Positions 1-35,600 of a stretch of 64,000 nt of DNA are shown here, in pieces. The DNA is from Undaria pinnatifida (taxonomy: Eukaryota > Sar > Phaeophyceae > Laminariales > Alariaceae), in the NCBI GenBank assembly GCA_012845835.1, contig JABAKD010000001.1, positions 15,315,382-15,379,381 on the forward strand, given 5' to 3'. The position numbers were made by a program, and so were the translations under genes. How positions within the stretch are numbered: position 1 is the stretch's first letter; each line of letters starts with the position of its first letter. The notes beneath the pieces were generated by a model that saw only the letters and a list, made by a program, of their open reading frames with translations, was not told the DNA's origin and did no database searches.

Positions 1-502
1 TAACAAGCCATCCCTCTATAGTGCGGTAGTGGGTTGCACTGTGTTGGGCCAAACGTTCTTTTTTTTTTTACCGGTTGAGCTCCTCAAGTGTGGACTATCG
101 GCTACTAAAAGTACGATAATTAGCAGTACATATTTCGAACCACATTTTTTAGGACTAGCGCCTAAACATGTTGGTCGGGTTGCCCGAACGAATGTCTCCG
201 AAGTTTCGGCTGAGCTATTTCGGGTGAGATATTGAGAGCTCCTCGTGTTGGAAGCTCAGAAAATTCTTAGAATCTGCTGCACTCCTAGCATGGCATGGCG
301 CAAATCATCCTTTAAAAATTCCGCCAATGTTTGCCTCTCAAACCCAAACGGGGAACCCAAAGAGGGTTAAAGCGTTCGGAACGCTTTGCCCCTCCCTTCC
401 CCTCTAGCAGTAGAAGGGCTAAACCGAACGCATACTGTGCGGCCGATGCCGTCACCGTCAAGTTACTTCGGCACTTTCTGCCTCCCCTTGTAGTCCCTTG
501 GC
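1..502. other. 3' flank of the sCDC48 gene
   Basis: No coding signal is seen. About 33-300 is a diverged copy of a dispersed repeat of roughly 300 bp (motifs GGCCAAACGTTCTT near one end and TCGGGTTGC in the middle) also found near 15320-15622, 33770-33990, 54993-55245, 55735-56095, 61850-62135 and 62628-62850. Confidence 0.5.
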
Positions 503-25081
<24,579 letters not shown>

Positions 25082-26059
25082 TGGGAATTGGCTTCGCTGC
25101 TGGCGTGCAGACAGGCCTGTGCGGCTCTCGTGGGGACGGCAACTGCACTGGTTTTGGTACCAGGGGACATTGTACTAAACTATAAAACGCCACATACAAC
25201 GAAACCCTTTCGAAGTTGGCGAGCGGCACTGGCTCTATCACTATTATTACTGATTACCCCACAGCTAGTACCCTACAGAGGAGGGCCAAAGGGCCAGTGT
25301 TAAGGTATTAGTGGGGTACTACGAGGAAGGGCCAAAGTCAACACAGCAAAACGGTCTCCATGCAGCTACTGAGAGCAGGGTGCACTTTTCAAGCATGTAT
25401 TTGGTACCATGAAAGGATGCAAACATATGTTCTGCGTTTCTCCCGAGGGGCTGTAGGAGGAGCAGTGAGTGGGCGGTGAAGACGTGAAGACCCCTCTTCT
25501 GCACGCGTTGCCCTATATTGTTATTTACATAATTAACAGGAATATGGAGAGTCCGGAGTGTTCATTAGTGCTGCTGTTGAGAGACGAAGCGCCAATAACC
25601 ATGTTCATAGCACAGAAGAGGAACCATCAGAAGTGGTGGTGGGCAACCTGGACGCTCATTTTCAGGGTGTCACTCGATGTTCGATGTTTGTTCATCAATA
25701 CACAGACAGGAGGACGCTTTTAAAGCGAGGTCGGCTACATAATACAACTGTAGTAGTAACTAACTGACTGCTGTATACTCCGTATATAATAACTGCTGTT
25801 TATATAATATTATACGATGCGCCAGAATTGGATGCGCGTACTACGTGGATGGATGTGAATACCACCACCTAGCTAGGTCCTACCTGCGGGCACTCGTTTC
25901 TTTTATCATGTCATCACCATGTCGCTGTCATGCGCAAACCGCACCCACCGGTCGCCGGGCACACGAACAAGCATCGTCTGATGTGACGAAAACATTAATA
26001 AAAATTCATACAAACAAGCAAAAATGACTCCGTATAACTAATAAAAAATCCGACCCATA
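25082..26059. other. 5' flank of sCDC48, no gene seen
   Basis: Upstream of the start codon no TATA box or other promoter motif can be argued with confidence. No long coding frame, no repeat family is obvious. Confidence 0.4.
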
Positions 26060-26102
26060 CCCTTAATGATGAGGACACACAACCCGTCAAACGCGCGATC
26101 GG

Positions 26103-26470
26103 AGTATCACACACAGCTTGCAAAGATGAGTTTCGACAACATATTCGATCTCACAGCTGGAGTGTATTTTAATTTTGATAAGGATATAGGTCGGCGACTC
26201 CCCTTGCAACTACAGTGTAGCTATCAGGGTCAACAGGGTGATGTTAAGCAGTCTGTGCGCGGAAACTATAAAACCCGTTTCTGAGGGGGACAAAATCTGA
26301 CAGCTGTGGAAGGAAATAAATGCATCCGTTTATCAAGTGCATCATGTAATAAGTCGAATAACCGGTGACGGGAGGGCGGAGTTTTGAAGGACGTGGGGGC
26401 TTGGTTTTGATCAAAAGGGAGCGGGGTTGGAGGGGGGGGGGGCGGGGGGGGGGGGCAATTTGTGCGTGGA
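26103..26470. repeat. Dispersed composite repeat (copy of 19780-20230)
   Basis: Contains GCTTGCAAAGATGAG, then GATATAGGTCGGCGACTCCC and GTGCGCGGAAACTATAAAA in the same order as at 19930-20060, ending in poly-G. Confidence 0.7.
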
Positions 26471-26485
26471 AGCTATAAAAAATCC

Positions 26486-27590
26486 TACCATCACCATACA
26501 TAATGATTGCCATTTGCTTCTTCGGTACTGACAGCTGGCATGTTGACATGCACAGCCCGCGGTAGTTGCTCGTGCCGTGATGGGGAGCTGGTTTGGTTGT
26601 GTGCAGGACCACTGATATTCGCGGCGGCAAATACACCGGGCTCAACGGCCTTTTCGCAGCTGCAAATACACCGGGCTCGACGGCCGTATTTATGCATTAC
26701 GTATGTACCCCATATAATGTACGTACTTGTACGCCGAAGAGGTCAATATCTCCGCATCCGCAATAATATTATACATTGTTTGCAGGCAAATAGTTTGTTG
26801 AGAACCTGCACAAATATTTGCCTGCAGACAAATAACCTGTACAAATATCCATAACAAATACAAATAATAGTTGCGTGTATTTGTCCCAGGGCAGTGTTTG
26901 CCTCCAGACAAATGTTTGCGCAGCTTCTCAAGCGAGTATTTGCCTGCCAGACAAATATTTGCACAGGTTTTCAAGAGAGTATTTGCCTGCAGACAAACAT
27001 TTGCGCAGCTTCTCAAAAAAGTATTTGCTTCCAGACAAATATTTGCGCAGGTTTTCCAGAGATTATTTGCCTGCCAGACAAATATTTGCACAGGTTCTCA
27101 TTTGCGCAGCTTCTCAAAAAAGTATTTGCTTCCAGACAAATATTTGCGCAGGTTTTCCAGAGAGTATTTGCCTGCCAGACAAATATTTGCACAGGTTCTC
27201 AAAAAAGTATTTGCCTGCAGACAAATATTTGCGCAGCTTCTCAAGAAAATATTTGCTTCCAGAAAAATATTTGCGCAGCTTCTCAAGAAAGTATTTGTCT
27301 GCAGGCAAATATTTGTGCAGGTTCTCAATAAACTATTTGCCTGCAAACAATGTATTGCGGATGCGGAGATATTGACCTCTTCGGCGTACAAGTACGTACA
27401 TTATATATATGGGGTACATACGTGATGCATAAATACGGCCGTCGAGCCCGGTGTATTTGCAGCCGCGAATATCAGTGGTCCTGCACACAACCAAACCAGC
27501 TCCCCATCACGGCACGAGCAACTACCGCGGGCTGTGCATGTCAACATGCCAGCTGTCAGTACCGAAGAAGCAAATGACAATGGTGATGGT
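26486..27590. mobile_element. 1.1-kb foldback element with long inverted arms and a minisatellite core
   Basis: Left arm begins ACCATCACCAT and reads GCTTCTTCGGTACTGACAGC; right arm ends with the complement GCTGTCAGTACCGAAGAAGC ... ATGGTGATGGT. The arms match over about 330 bp, apart from a 33-bp tandem duplication in the left arm. Between them lies a tandem array of about 43-bp units (GTATTTGCCTGCAGACAAAT, TTTGCGCAGCTTCTCAA). No transposase frame is visible; open frames through the array on both strands are repeat artefacts. Confidence 0.85.
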
Positions 27591-27765
27591 ACGCCACCTG
27601 GCGACGGAGCTGGCGCGTCGGCAGCAGCTCCAGTTACTGTCGACGTCGACGCAGCTGGGCTGGAGTGATTTTTTTTTTTTCTTCTTTTATCCTCCGGCGG
27701 ATGGGGAAAAATAAAGCTTTAGCTCACCACACTTCCGCGTATTTTCATACGGAGTGATTTTCGGG

Positions 27766-28051
27766 GTTCCTGCGTCGGCGGCAGTGCTTGAGCGTGACTT
27801 CAGCGCTGCTGGGCGTATGATGACGTCCTCCAGGAGCACCACGGACAGCAAGTACGTACGTGGAGATGATCCTGTTCCTGCACGGAAACCTGGACCTCAT
27901 CCCTCAAGACATCCCTAAGCTGACCGAAGCTGGCGCGCGAAGCAAGATCCCCGGGTGACTGGTGGACCCTGTGGAAGGGCTGAAGGAGCTCGACGGCGCA
28001 TTTGCCCCGGAGGACCTCACCGCCGGGGAGTCGGGGGAGGTGGACGTGTAA
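27766..28051 (+). pseudogene. hAT-family transposase C-terminal relic
   Basis: Plus-strand reading gives VPASAAVLERDFSAAGRMMT, then after a small shift VEMILFLHGNLDLIP, then (after another shift) LVDPVEGLKELDGAF and the end GESGEVDV followed by TAA. The pattern SA-x-ERxFSxAGR followed by an LFLxxN block is the hallmark end of hAT transposases. At least two frameshifts break it. It lies between two arrays of the TATTTGCCTGCAGACAAA minisatellite, and 176 bp from the foldback element, so a relationship is possible. Confidence 0.72.
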
Positions 28052-28594
28052 ACAGCATGGAATAGTAGAAGTAGCTTGATGGCGATCAGGCCCGCAGCGA
28101 GAACGAGTAGCATTGTCTTTGTGGTGTTTGTGGATCCTTGGTGTTTGTTGTACTTTGCCACCGGAGTTTACTCATCTCATGGTACGGAATGAGTAAGATG
28201 GTGGAGGGGTTTGGTGGCGTCGGCGTGTTTGTGTTTGTTTGCGTTCCGTACGGGGTGAGGCGGCTTCGACTGTTTTTTGTGTAGATGGCAGAAGAAGTAA
28301 ATGGCAATGGTCGACGGGGATGGCATTTGCATATTATATAAATAAAAATATTAAAAAATATATAATATGACTTATTATAGGTAGTCGATAGATTTTCATT
28401 TTTTCTCGGTTTGGCTGATCCTGTGTTTTTCCACTCCGATCAAAAGATATTCCAGATGCACGCTTCAGGGATTTGCTTTTGTATTTCCGACACCAATCTC
28501 CCATCGCATGACATATGATACGGCTAATCTCTCCCTCCGACCTCCCTGCAGTAACAGCTGTTTTTTCAGAATAGTTGTCAGGACAAATACAATA

Positions 28595-29025
28595 CTATTT
28601 GCGCAGGTTCTCCAGGGCAGTATTTGCCTGCCAGACAAATATTTGCGCAGGTTCTCAAGAGAGTATTTGCCTGCAGACAATATATTTGCGCAGCTTCTCA
28701 AGCAAGTATTTGCCTGCAGACAAATATTTGCGCAGGTTCTCAAAAAAGTATTTGCCTGCAGACAAATATTTGCGCAGCTTCTCAAAAAAGTATTTGCTTC
28801 CAGACAAATATTTGCGCAGGTTTTCCAGAGAGTATTTGCCTGCCAGACAAATATTTGCACAGGTTCTCAAAAAGTATTTGCCTGCAGACAAATATTTGCG
28901 CAGCTTCTCAAGAAAGTTTTTGCTTCCAGACAAATATTTGCGCAGCTTCTCAAAAAAGTATTTGCTTCCAGACAAACATTTGCGCAGGTTTTCCAGAGAG
29001 TATTTGCCTGCCAGACAAATAGCAA
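28595..29025. repeat. Second TATTTGCCTGCAGACAAA minisatellite array
   Basis: About ten units of 41-44 bp identical in type to the core of the foldback element, here without the long arms. Confidence 0.9.
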
Positions 29026-29029
29026 ACAA

Positions 29030-30060
29030 TGTATTTGTACAGGGCGTGGCACTTTGCCACAGGAGTTGACAAAATCCTTCAAGGGGATAAATCTGACGGT
29101 TTTGGGAAAAAAAAAAAATGCACCAGTTTATCATGGGGAGGGGGGGGGGGGGGTTGGGGCGGGGGGGGGGCGGGTGGGGCAGCCTCAATCTGTGCGTGGA
29201 AACTATACATTCTTTTAAGGGGATAAATGTGACGGTTTTGGAAAGAACGCATCAGTTTATCATGTATATCCTGGGGCAAGTAGTACAATCAGAAAGTAGA
29301 GGGCGGAGTGGTCGAGGGGGTGGGGGTGGGATGAGGTGGGGGGGTGGGGGGTGGGGGAGGGGGGGGGGGGAGGGAAGGGCTTTAGGTGGCATAGATGTAG
29401 GGGTTTGTTATACGTGTGGTGCTAGGTCTAGGCGATGGTGCGGGTGGTGGGGAAGAAGGGAGCATTCGGGGCGGGGGGGGGCGGGGGGGGGGAAAGTAGC
29501 GGCATGGATGGCTCTAGAAAGATAATGAGGTGATATCCAGTGCGTGAAGTGTTTATTAATCTGGCGGATTTCGATACGAGGTGGGGCGTTTGAGCGAGGG
29601 AGAGCGAGAAGGGAGGGGGGGGGGTTAGGAGGTTTAGGTCACATATAATATTCAAATACACTCCGGCTGTGAGATCAAAGATATGTAGGGGCTTGTTATA
29701 CACGTGGTGCTAGGTCTAGGCGATCGTGCGGGTGGTGGGAACAGAGGGGGCGTTGGAGGGAGGGGGTTGAGGGGGAAATAATAAAAACTACGTCATGGAT
29801 GGTCAGAAAGATTATGACGTGATATCAACTGCGTAAAGGTGTTTATTACTCTGGCCGATTTCGCTTGTAAGTGGGGCGTTTGAACAAACTAGGCGGAAAA
29901 AAAAGAGGGGGGGGGGGGGTTAACAAGAGGGATCGGGGGAGGGGGAGGGGAGGGGGGGGCGGGACATTTCAATATGTGCACGGAAACAATATATCCTTAA
30001 AGGGGACAAACCTGACGGTTGTAGCAAGAAGACATCCCTTTATATCATCTGCCTGGTAAT
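29030..30060. repeat. G-rich composite dispersed repeat
   Basis: Blocks GTGCGTGGAAACTATAC, GATAATGAGGTGATATC and TTTATTAATCTGGCGG with long G runs, parallel to 19940-21230. Confidence 0.7.
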
Positions 30061-30613
30061 ATGTTGTGTAGCGGCTAGTAGCGGCCAAACGAGGGAGAGG
30101 GTGTGCATTATTACCTTCTGGGTAAAAGCAAGTAAAAAGGGACCCAAAAGCGTAATTGCAGGCACGTAGTCGCATGGCGCAACGTGTTATTCAATTGCTC
30201 GAAGACTGAATGAAGTACGGCACTGAGGTGCTATGTGGTAGTGCGGCCAATTTCGGAGTTTTGTATAGACCGTGCGTAGTATCAAGATCTCTGACGGTAT
30301 ATACCGACAAAACGTTTCTCGGGAATTATCGCGGATTCCATAATTAATTAAACTAACATGTGCAAACGCGCGGCGGGCTCACGAACAATCATACACAGCG
30401 TTGAATTTGGGGTTAAAAAACGGCAACTTGAGCGCAAAACTGCCGATCGAACGAAAAATAAAGGTTTTATGGCTGGACCACCACAGCTCGTATGAACCAT
30501 TACCTGTATCCACCATTTATACCTTCAATCGATCAGTCCTTCCAGCAGCAGCAGCTGCAACAGCAGTAGTAGTATCAACCAGTCGCATGCCCTGGATCAC
30601 GCAAAACACGGCC

Positions 30614-30656
<43 letters not shown>

Positions 30657-32438
30657 ACAGCAACACAGTATTACCAACCAGCCGCATGCCCTGGCCAAGC
30701 CAACGATAGCATGATGCAAACGACTGCATTGTAGCAGCACCGACATCAACAATAGTAACACCAACAAAAAACTTGAAAAAAGCAGCGGCATGCCCAAACT
30801 ACTTACTGTTGTTGTAGTTCGTTAGCAGTTTTTATGCCTTTCGTCGCTGGCTCAGGATTCCTGCATGGACAATCTACAGCCGGAGCAGAAGCAAGACAAC
30901 ACACAACATAGTAAGATATATCCCTTCGTCGGTCGTTCCACTCGTGCACGTAACCGCATCTGCCTGTAGTGTAGTAGCAGCCAAAAATATGTCGAAACCC
31001 TTCCCGTGGTGGCGGCGGCGATTGCCATACTGGAGAGGGTCAAAGGTATTATAACAGGGGTCTGTCACAATAAATCGAGGATAGGCCACGCGCGTGCGGC
31101 CGACGCATTGCACCTTAACACCTACCTGGTAGCAGTTGCGGTAGGTCAAGCGTTCGTCACGGCATTATACAATTGCCCGTTTATCACACCACTATAGCGC
31201 CGTCATGGGTAATCTATCTGTGGCGATGGTAATGACGCCGCTTTAGAGAGGGGAAAGCTCACTACGAAAACTCAGTTAGACCAATTAATAAGCCCTCCCC
31301 CTGTATCCCACCACTGCTGGGGCCAATCACAGAAATGCACTCACATGTAAGGCAACAATGATTACCAATAGCTTCGACAAGAACGCTTATTGCTCACTAA
31401 AAAACCTTCCGCAGAATTGCACCCCACTGTATTTGTGGCTCACTAGAAAAACTTCCACAAAAATGCACCCCACAGTAATGCTACGATGGTTACAAAAAAG
31501 CTTGGACAAGAACGCTTATTGTGGGCTACAAAATCTACCCATTCACTAACCATCCGCGGAAAAACACTCTACTGTAATGCAAAGGCTACAAACAGCTTCG
31601 ACAAGAACGCATAGTTTTCACTAGAAAACCATCAGCATTTGTAAATATGTACCGAGTCAGGCCTTCCCCCGGGTTCCCAAGCCTTTTCCTCTATTCCGAT
31701 ATCCACATGACCAACAACACGACGAGCAACAATAATTGCGGTTAGTACCACTAGAGTACACGCGTAGGTTCAGCAGCCTTAAAAGTGGCGGCAACTACAG
31801 AGTAGCCGCAGCTGCTCAAGTAGCAGTAGCTGCGGAATCAGCAAAAATGCAGTAGCAGTAGCTGCCGCAGCAGCAGCAGCAGTAGCACCGGCAAGAATCA
31901 ATAGCTTCCAGAGCAGCACCAAGCGACCGCAGAACAAGCCGTCATGCTACGTACCAGAACCAACACCACCACCACCACCACCACCCCAACCACAACCAGC
32001 AGCAGTAACCCAAAGCAGTTGCAGGCAACAGCACTACTGCACTAAGCAACAGCACCATAATATGATAGCAACAACCATACTACGTGAACCCCCATCACCA
32101 CTACTACCACCACCAGTAGCAGCACCACCGCCATCACCGCCGATAGCACTATGCCATGCAATCAAAAATTCCAACCCCGGATCTCCAGGAGGATAAAGAA
32201 AAACAAACAAAAAAAACAAACAAAAAAAACGAAACAAATAAACGACCAGTCAGAAAACTGCGGGCACGAAATCCCTCGTAGCCGCAACAGCACTAGCTAG
32301 TTACAGCATACAAGAGTCGTCACTCTACCAAGAACACCACCACTGCGAGCAACTAGCACTAGTCACAGCAGTACTTGGTCGCAACACAACCTGAAACAGC
32401 TGCAGCAGTAGCCGCAACAGCAGTAGAAGCGGCCCTTA
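30061..32438. other. 3' flank of the cyclin gene: repeats, no gene seen
   Basis: 30540-30660 is a CAG/GCA microsatellite patch. 31350-31640 is a degenerate tandem repeat of about 95 bp (CGACAAGAACGCTTATTG). 31790-32420 is rich in AGC and ACC repeats. No supported coding region. Confidence 0.5.
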
Positions 32439-32645
32439 CTACGCGCCAGAGCCACCACCACCATCACCACCACTACCACCACCACCACCACCACCACCAC
32501 CACCGCCACCATTCACAGACTTCGGGAGGGAAACCACCGTAGACGGAAGGTGCTTGTCGAGCATATGGTCTAGCTGTCGCTTGGGCATAAGACCGAGTCG
32601 CTGGTAGGCCAGCAGCCTCTTGGACCCGGTAGGAACAAACTTGTC
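32439..32645 (-). CDS. Cyclin F-like exon 11: tail with poly-Gly and stop
   Basis: Acceptor TGTGCAG, then DKFVPTGSKRLLAYQRLGLM and HLPSTVVSLPKSVN, ending in a Gly-rich run encoded by an (ACC)n microsatellite and TAG at 32439-32441. The length of the Gly run is likely variable between alleles. Confidence 0.85.
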   Translation of the reverse strand, partial: DKFVPTGSKRLLAYQRLGLMPKRQLDHMLDKHLPSTVVSLPKSVNGGGGGGGGGGGGSGGDGGGGSGA

Positions 32646-35600
32646 CTGCACATAGAGGCGGGGATGGTGAGAGGGAGGGGTGGGGGTATCACTGCATGTC
32701 AGCAAACGGTGGATGTAGGGGGGGTAGAAAGAGTCGGCACAAAGGAGGAGGGGAGCCGGGAGACCAGAAGAAAGTCAGTGGTGAACGATGGACAGAAGCC
32801 GCCCAGCTACTGTGCGATTAACGGCATAAACACCACACCACAACACAACCGCTGAAAACACCACAATCCAATTACACATAGAACTCCCAGACAACCGCCA
32901 GGAAGAAGACCAACATACAAAACACAAAAAAAACAAAAGCACACAACACCAAAGCTCTAAAACACCCACCCAAACACACCGAACCACAAAACCAGCAGAC
33001 CACTCTCACCTTGATACCCTTGAACATGTGCTGGTAGCTGAACAGCACGGGGTGGGGAGAAGGTTGGCCGGAAACGTGCATGAAAAAGTCCTGCTGCACT
33101 AGCCATAGACGCTCCACGCACTTCCTCACAGCCTGCGCCGAATCAAATTGGACAGGACAGCATCGAATCGAATCAGCTATTGTAGAGCTGTGAGTTGGCT
33201 TGACTTTACCATATATATTTTACTATTAGCATACTAATAGTACGTCGCCAACTAGTGATTCGTTGGTGAAGTTGACAAGGTGCTTCAAGATGTCCTGCTG
33301 CACCAGCCACCGACGCCCCCGCACTAACACCTCACTGCCTGCAAAGAATCACATCCAAAACAATCGCATCCAATCTTAAACACGTGGGACAGATGATGTA
33401 TCCCCACATGATGATCTAGATATTTCAGGAAGATCTATATGGTCTAGCTCGTGCTGCCGGGTGGGAGCCGTTCGATCTGCATCATCTAGCACATGCTCCC
33501 GGAGTTGGATCTGTACTTCACAGATACACTTACAGATCCTGCACAACACATCATTACGGCAGCTACAGGACATAGGATCTACTGTACACAATCTACATCG
33601 TCATCTGTCCGACCTGTGAAGTCTTACACAATAACCGCACGACGCTTTCATTGCCGGCGTCTAACTAAAACCCTCTTAATTAAACCCTCAAGTCAGCGGC
33701 CTAGCAGTATGCGCCAAATGCTCATGTTTATGGCTTGTTCATAACAAGACACGTGCTTCGACAGAGGTAGCACTTTGGGCTAAATCGTTCTTCTGAATGA
33801 CTACCTCGTACTGTGCTCCTTAACCCAAAAATTGTCGGACTTTCCTAATAACTTCCCTTTTTTTTTGGGGGGGGGGTACCTAGGCCAAGGGATTGTCCAT
33901 CGGGTTGCACTTTTCGTTTTCCTCTAAATCGGTTTTTGGGCGGGGAATAATTACCCTGGAATTAGGAGCCTCAGAGAAAAAAAAAAAAGGATGCACCTCT
34001 TCCGCAGCATAAGGCTATTTCTTACGCAGTCGGATTTGTCAGTCGACGAACGGCCTTTTTCGACTGAAGCCCAAATCGGGCTTCCTTTCACAGTCGAAAA
34101 AGAGCTTTTTCGACTTGAGTTCTCCGACTGGGGGATCCAGTCGAAAAACTTTACTTTTTCGACCGGATATGCCAGTCGAAAAACTCGTCGAAAAAGTCTA
34201 CACCTGTTTTTTTTTTAACCCATCCCATCGCTCATCCAACCGCAAAACACACACCCACATGCCCACACACCCATACCAGGTACCACACAGCAGTATCATA
34301 CAGCAGCGCCGACGCTGGCCTGGCTGTCACTGCTGTTGCATCTCGCCGCAAGCCAGAGTGGCGCACTCCTAGCTCCGCTTGCCAGCAGCGTGTATCACAC
34401 GACGGCAGCAGCGCGTGTCATCGATGTCATTTTGCCAACAACGGCTACGCCTGCTGTAGCTGTGGCGGCTCTCGGTTGAGGACAACGCCACGAACGCAGC
34501 TTTTCGCGCCTTTCGGCTAAGCGCAATGCCACCAACCCGCTTGAACGAAGGTTCGTCGCAGCACGCGCTGCTCGCGAAAAACGCGCGAAGCACAGAGCTA
34601 CCAACCGATGTTCGACTGCCATACAGCAGTACTCCGTCACACCAACCGCCTCTAGGAAGAGCACAAAAAGTATAAAATCGACTCGACTGACGATAAGAAG
34701 GACCAGAAGAATCCAGTCGAAAAAAAGTCCAGTCGAAAAGGGCCGTTTTCGACTGGCGGAATCCGACCGTGTAAGAAACGGCCCAAGCCAACAAACACGT
34801 CTCAATTACAAGCGAATGCGACTTTCTAGTTTATACTGCGCCCACAAACAGGCACCCCTTTCGACATGGCTTGAGCCGGATTCTTCGACCGCCGATTCTG
34901 CGACCACCGATTCTGCGACCGCCGATTCTGCGACCGCCGATTCTGCGATCGCCGATTCTGTGATCGCCGATTCTACGATCCGCGACCAACCCGCTCCGAA
35001 ACTATTGGCCCAGCAGTACCCGCCCTGTCTCAGCACGGTTCTCACAGGCAGTGGCCTCCTACGGCTGGCTAGCTACATTGTAAGGAAAATGCAAGGCAAG
35101 TGCAACTCCTCTCACGGCAATGTGAGGCAAAGGTAAGGCAAGGCAGCATCGACCTACCAATTCGACCCGTTTGTGACGACAAAATAAGGCAAACACAAGG
35201 CAATCCAGGACCCGAGTGATCATAACGCCTGGCGACATTCACTGCGGCCTCCCCCGGCTGGCTACCGACACTGTAACCCAAACGAAAGGGGGATCTACCA
35301 AGTCTCACGACCATGAAAGGAAAGAACAAGGCAAGAAAGGGTCCACGAAAGTCGGGGTCGGCCGGTCAGAAGGGCTCAAGGCACTCACCGTGGCCTCCTT
35401 CGGCTGGCTAGCGACGAACTCCCCAAGTCCCGGGGCCCCGAAAGGTCGCTTCTCAAAGTCCTCGCCCACTTCCACGAACGGCCTAAGGTAGCATGGTTGG
35501 GGGGGGGAGCAATAAAACGTTTAGACCAAGGGTGATAACCGGACTGTAGTAGAATGGCAGGGGAGGGGGGGGGAACCATTAGTTACTTGCCTAAGCGACT

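Noticed and set aside
25082-25300. TATAAAA at 25181 as promoter of the Cdc48 gene
   Set aside because: The motif is on the plus strand, opposite to the gene.
26780-29025. Regularly spaced repeats resembling a CRISPR array
   Set aside because: Units are contiguous with no unique spacers, and the genome is eukaryotic.
26871-29218. Several 130-236-codon frames rich in Cys, Gln, Phe and Ala (repeat proteins?)
   Set aside because: They are open on both strands and in several frames because the 41-44-bp minisatellite lacks stops; no unit-level protein pattern is conserved over the DNA pattern.
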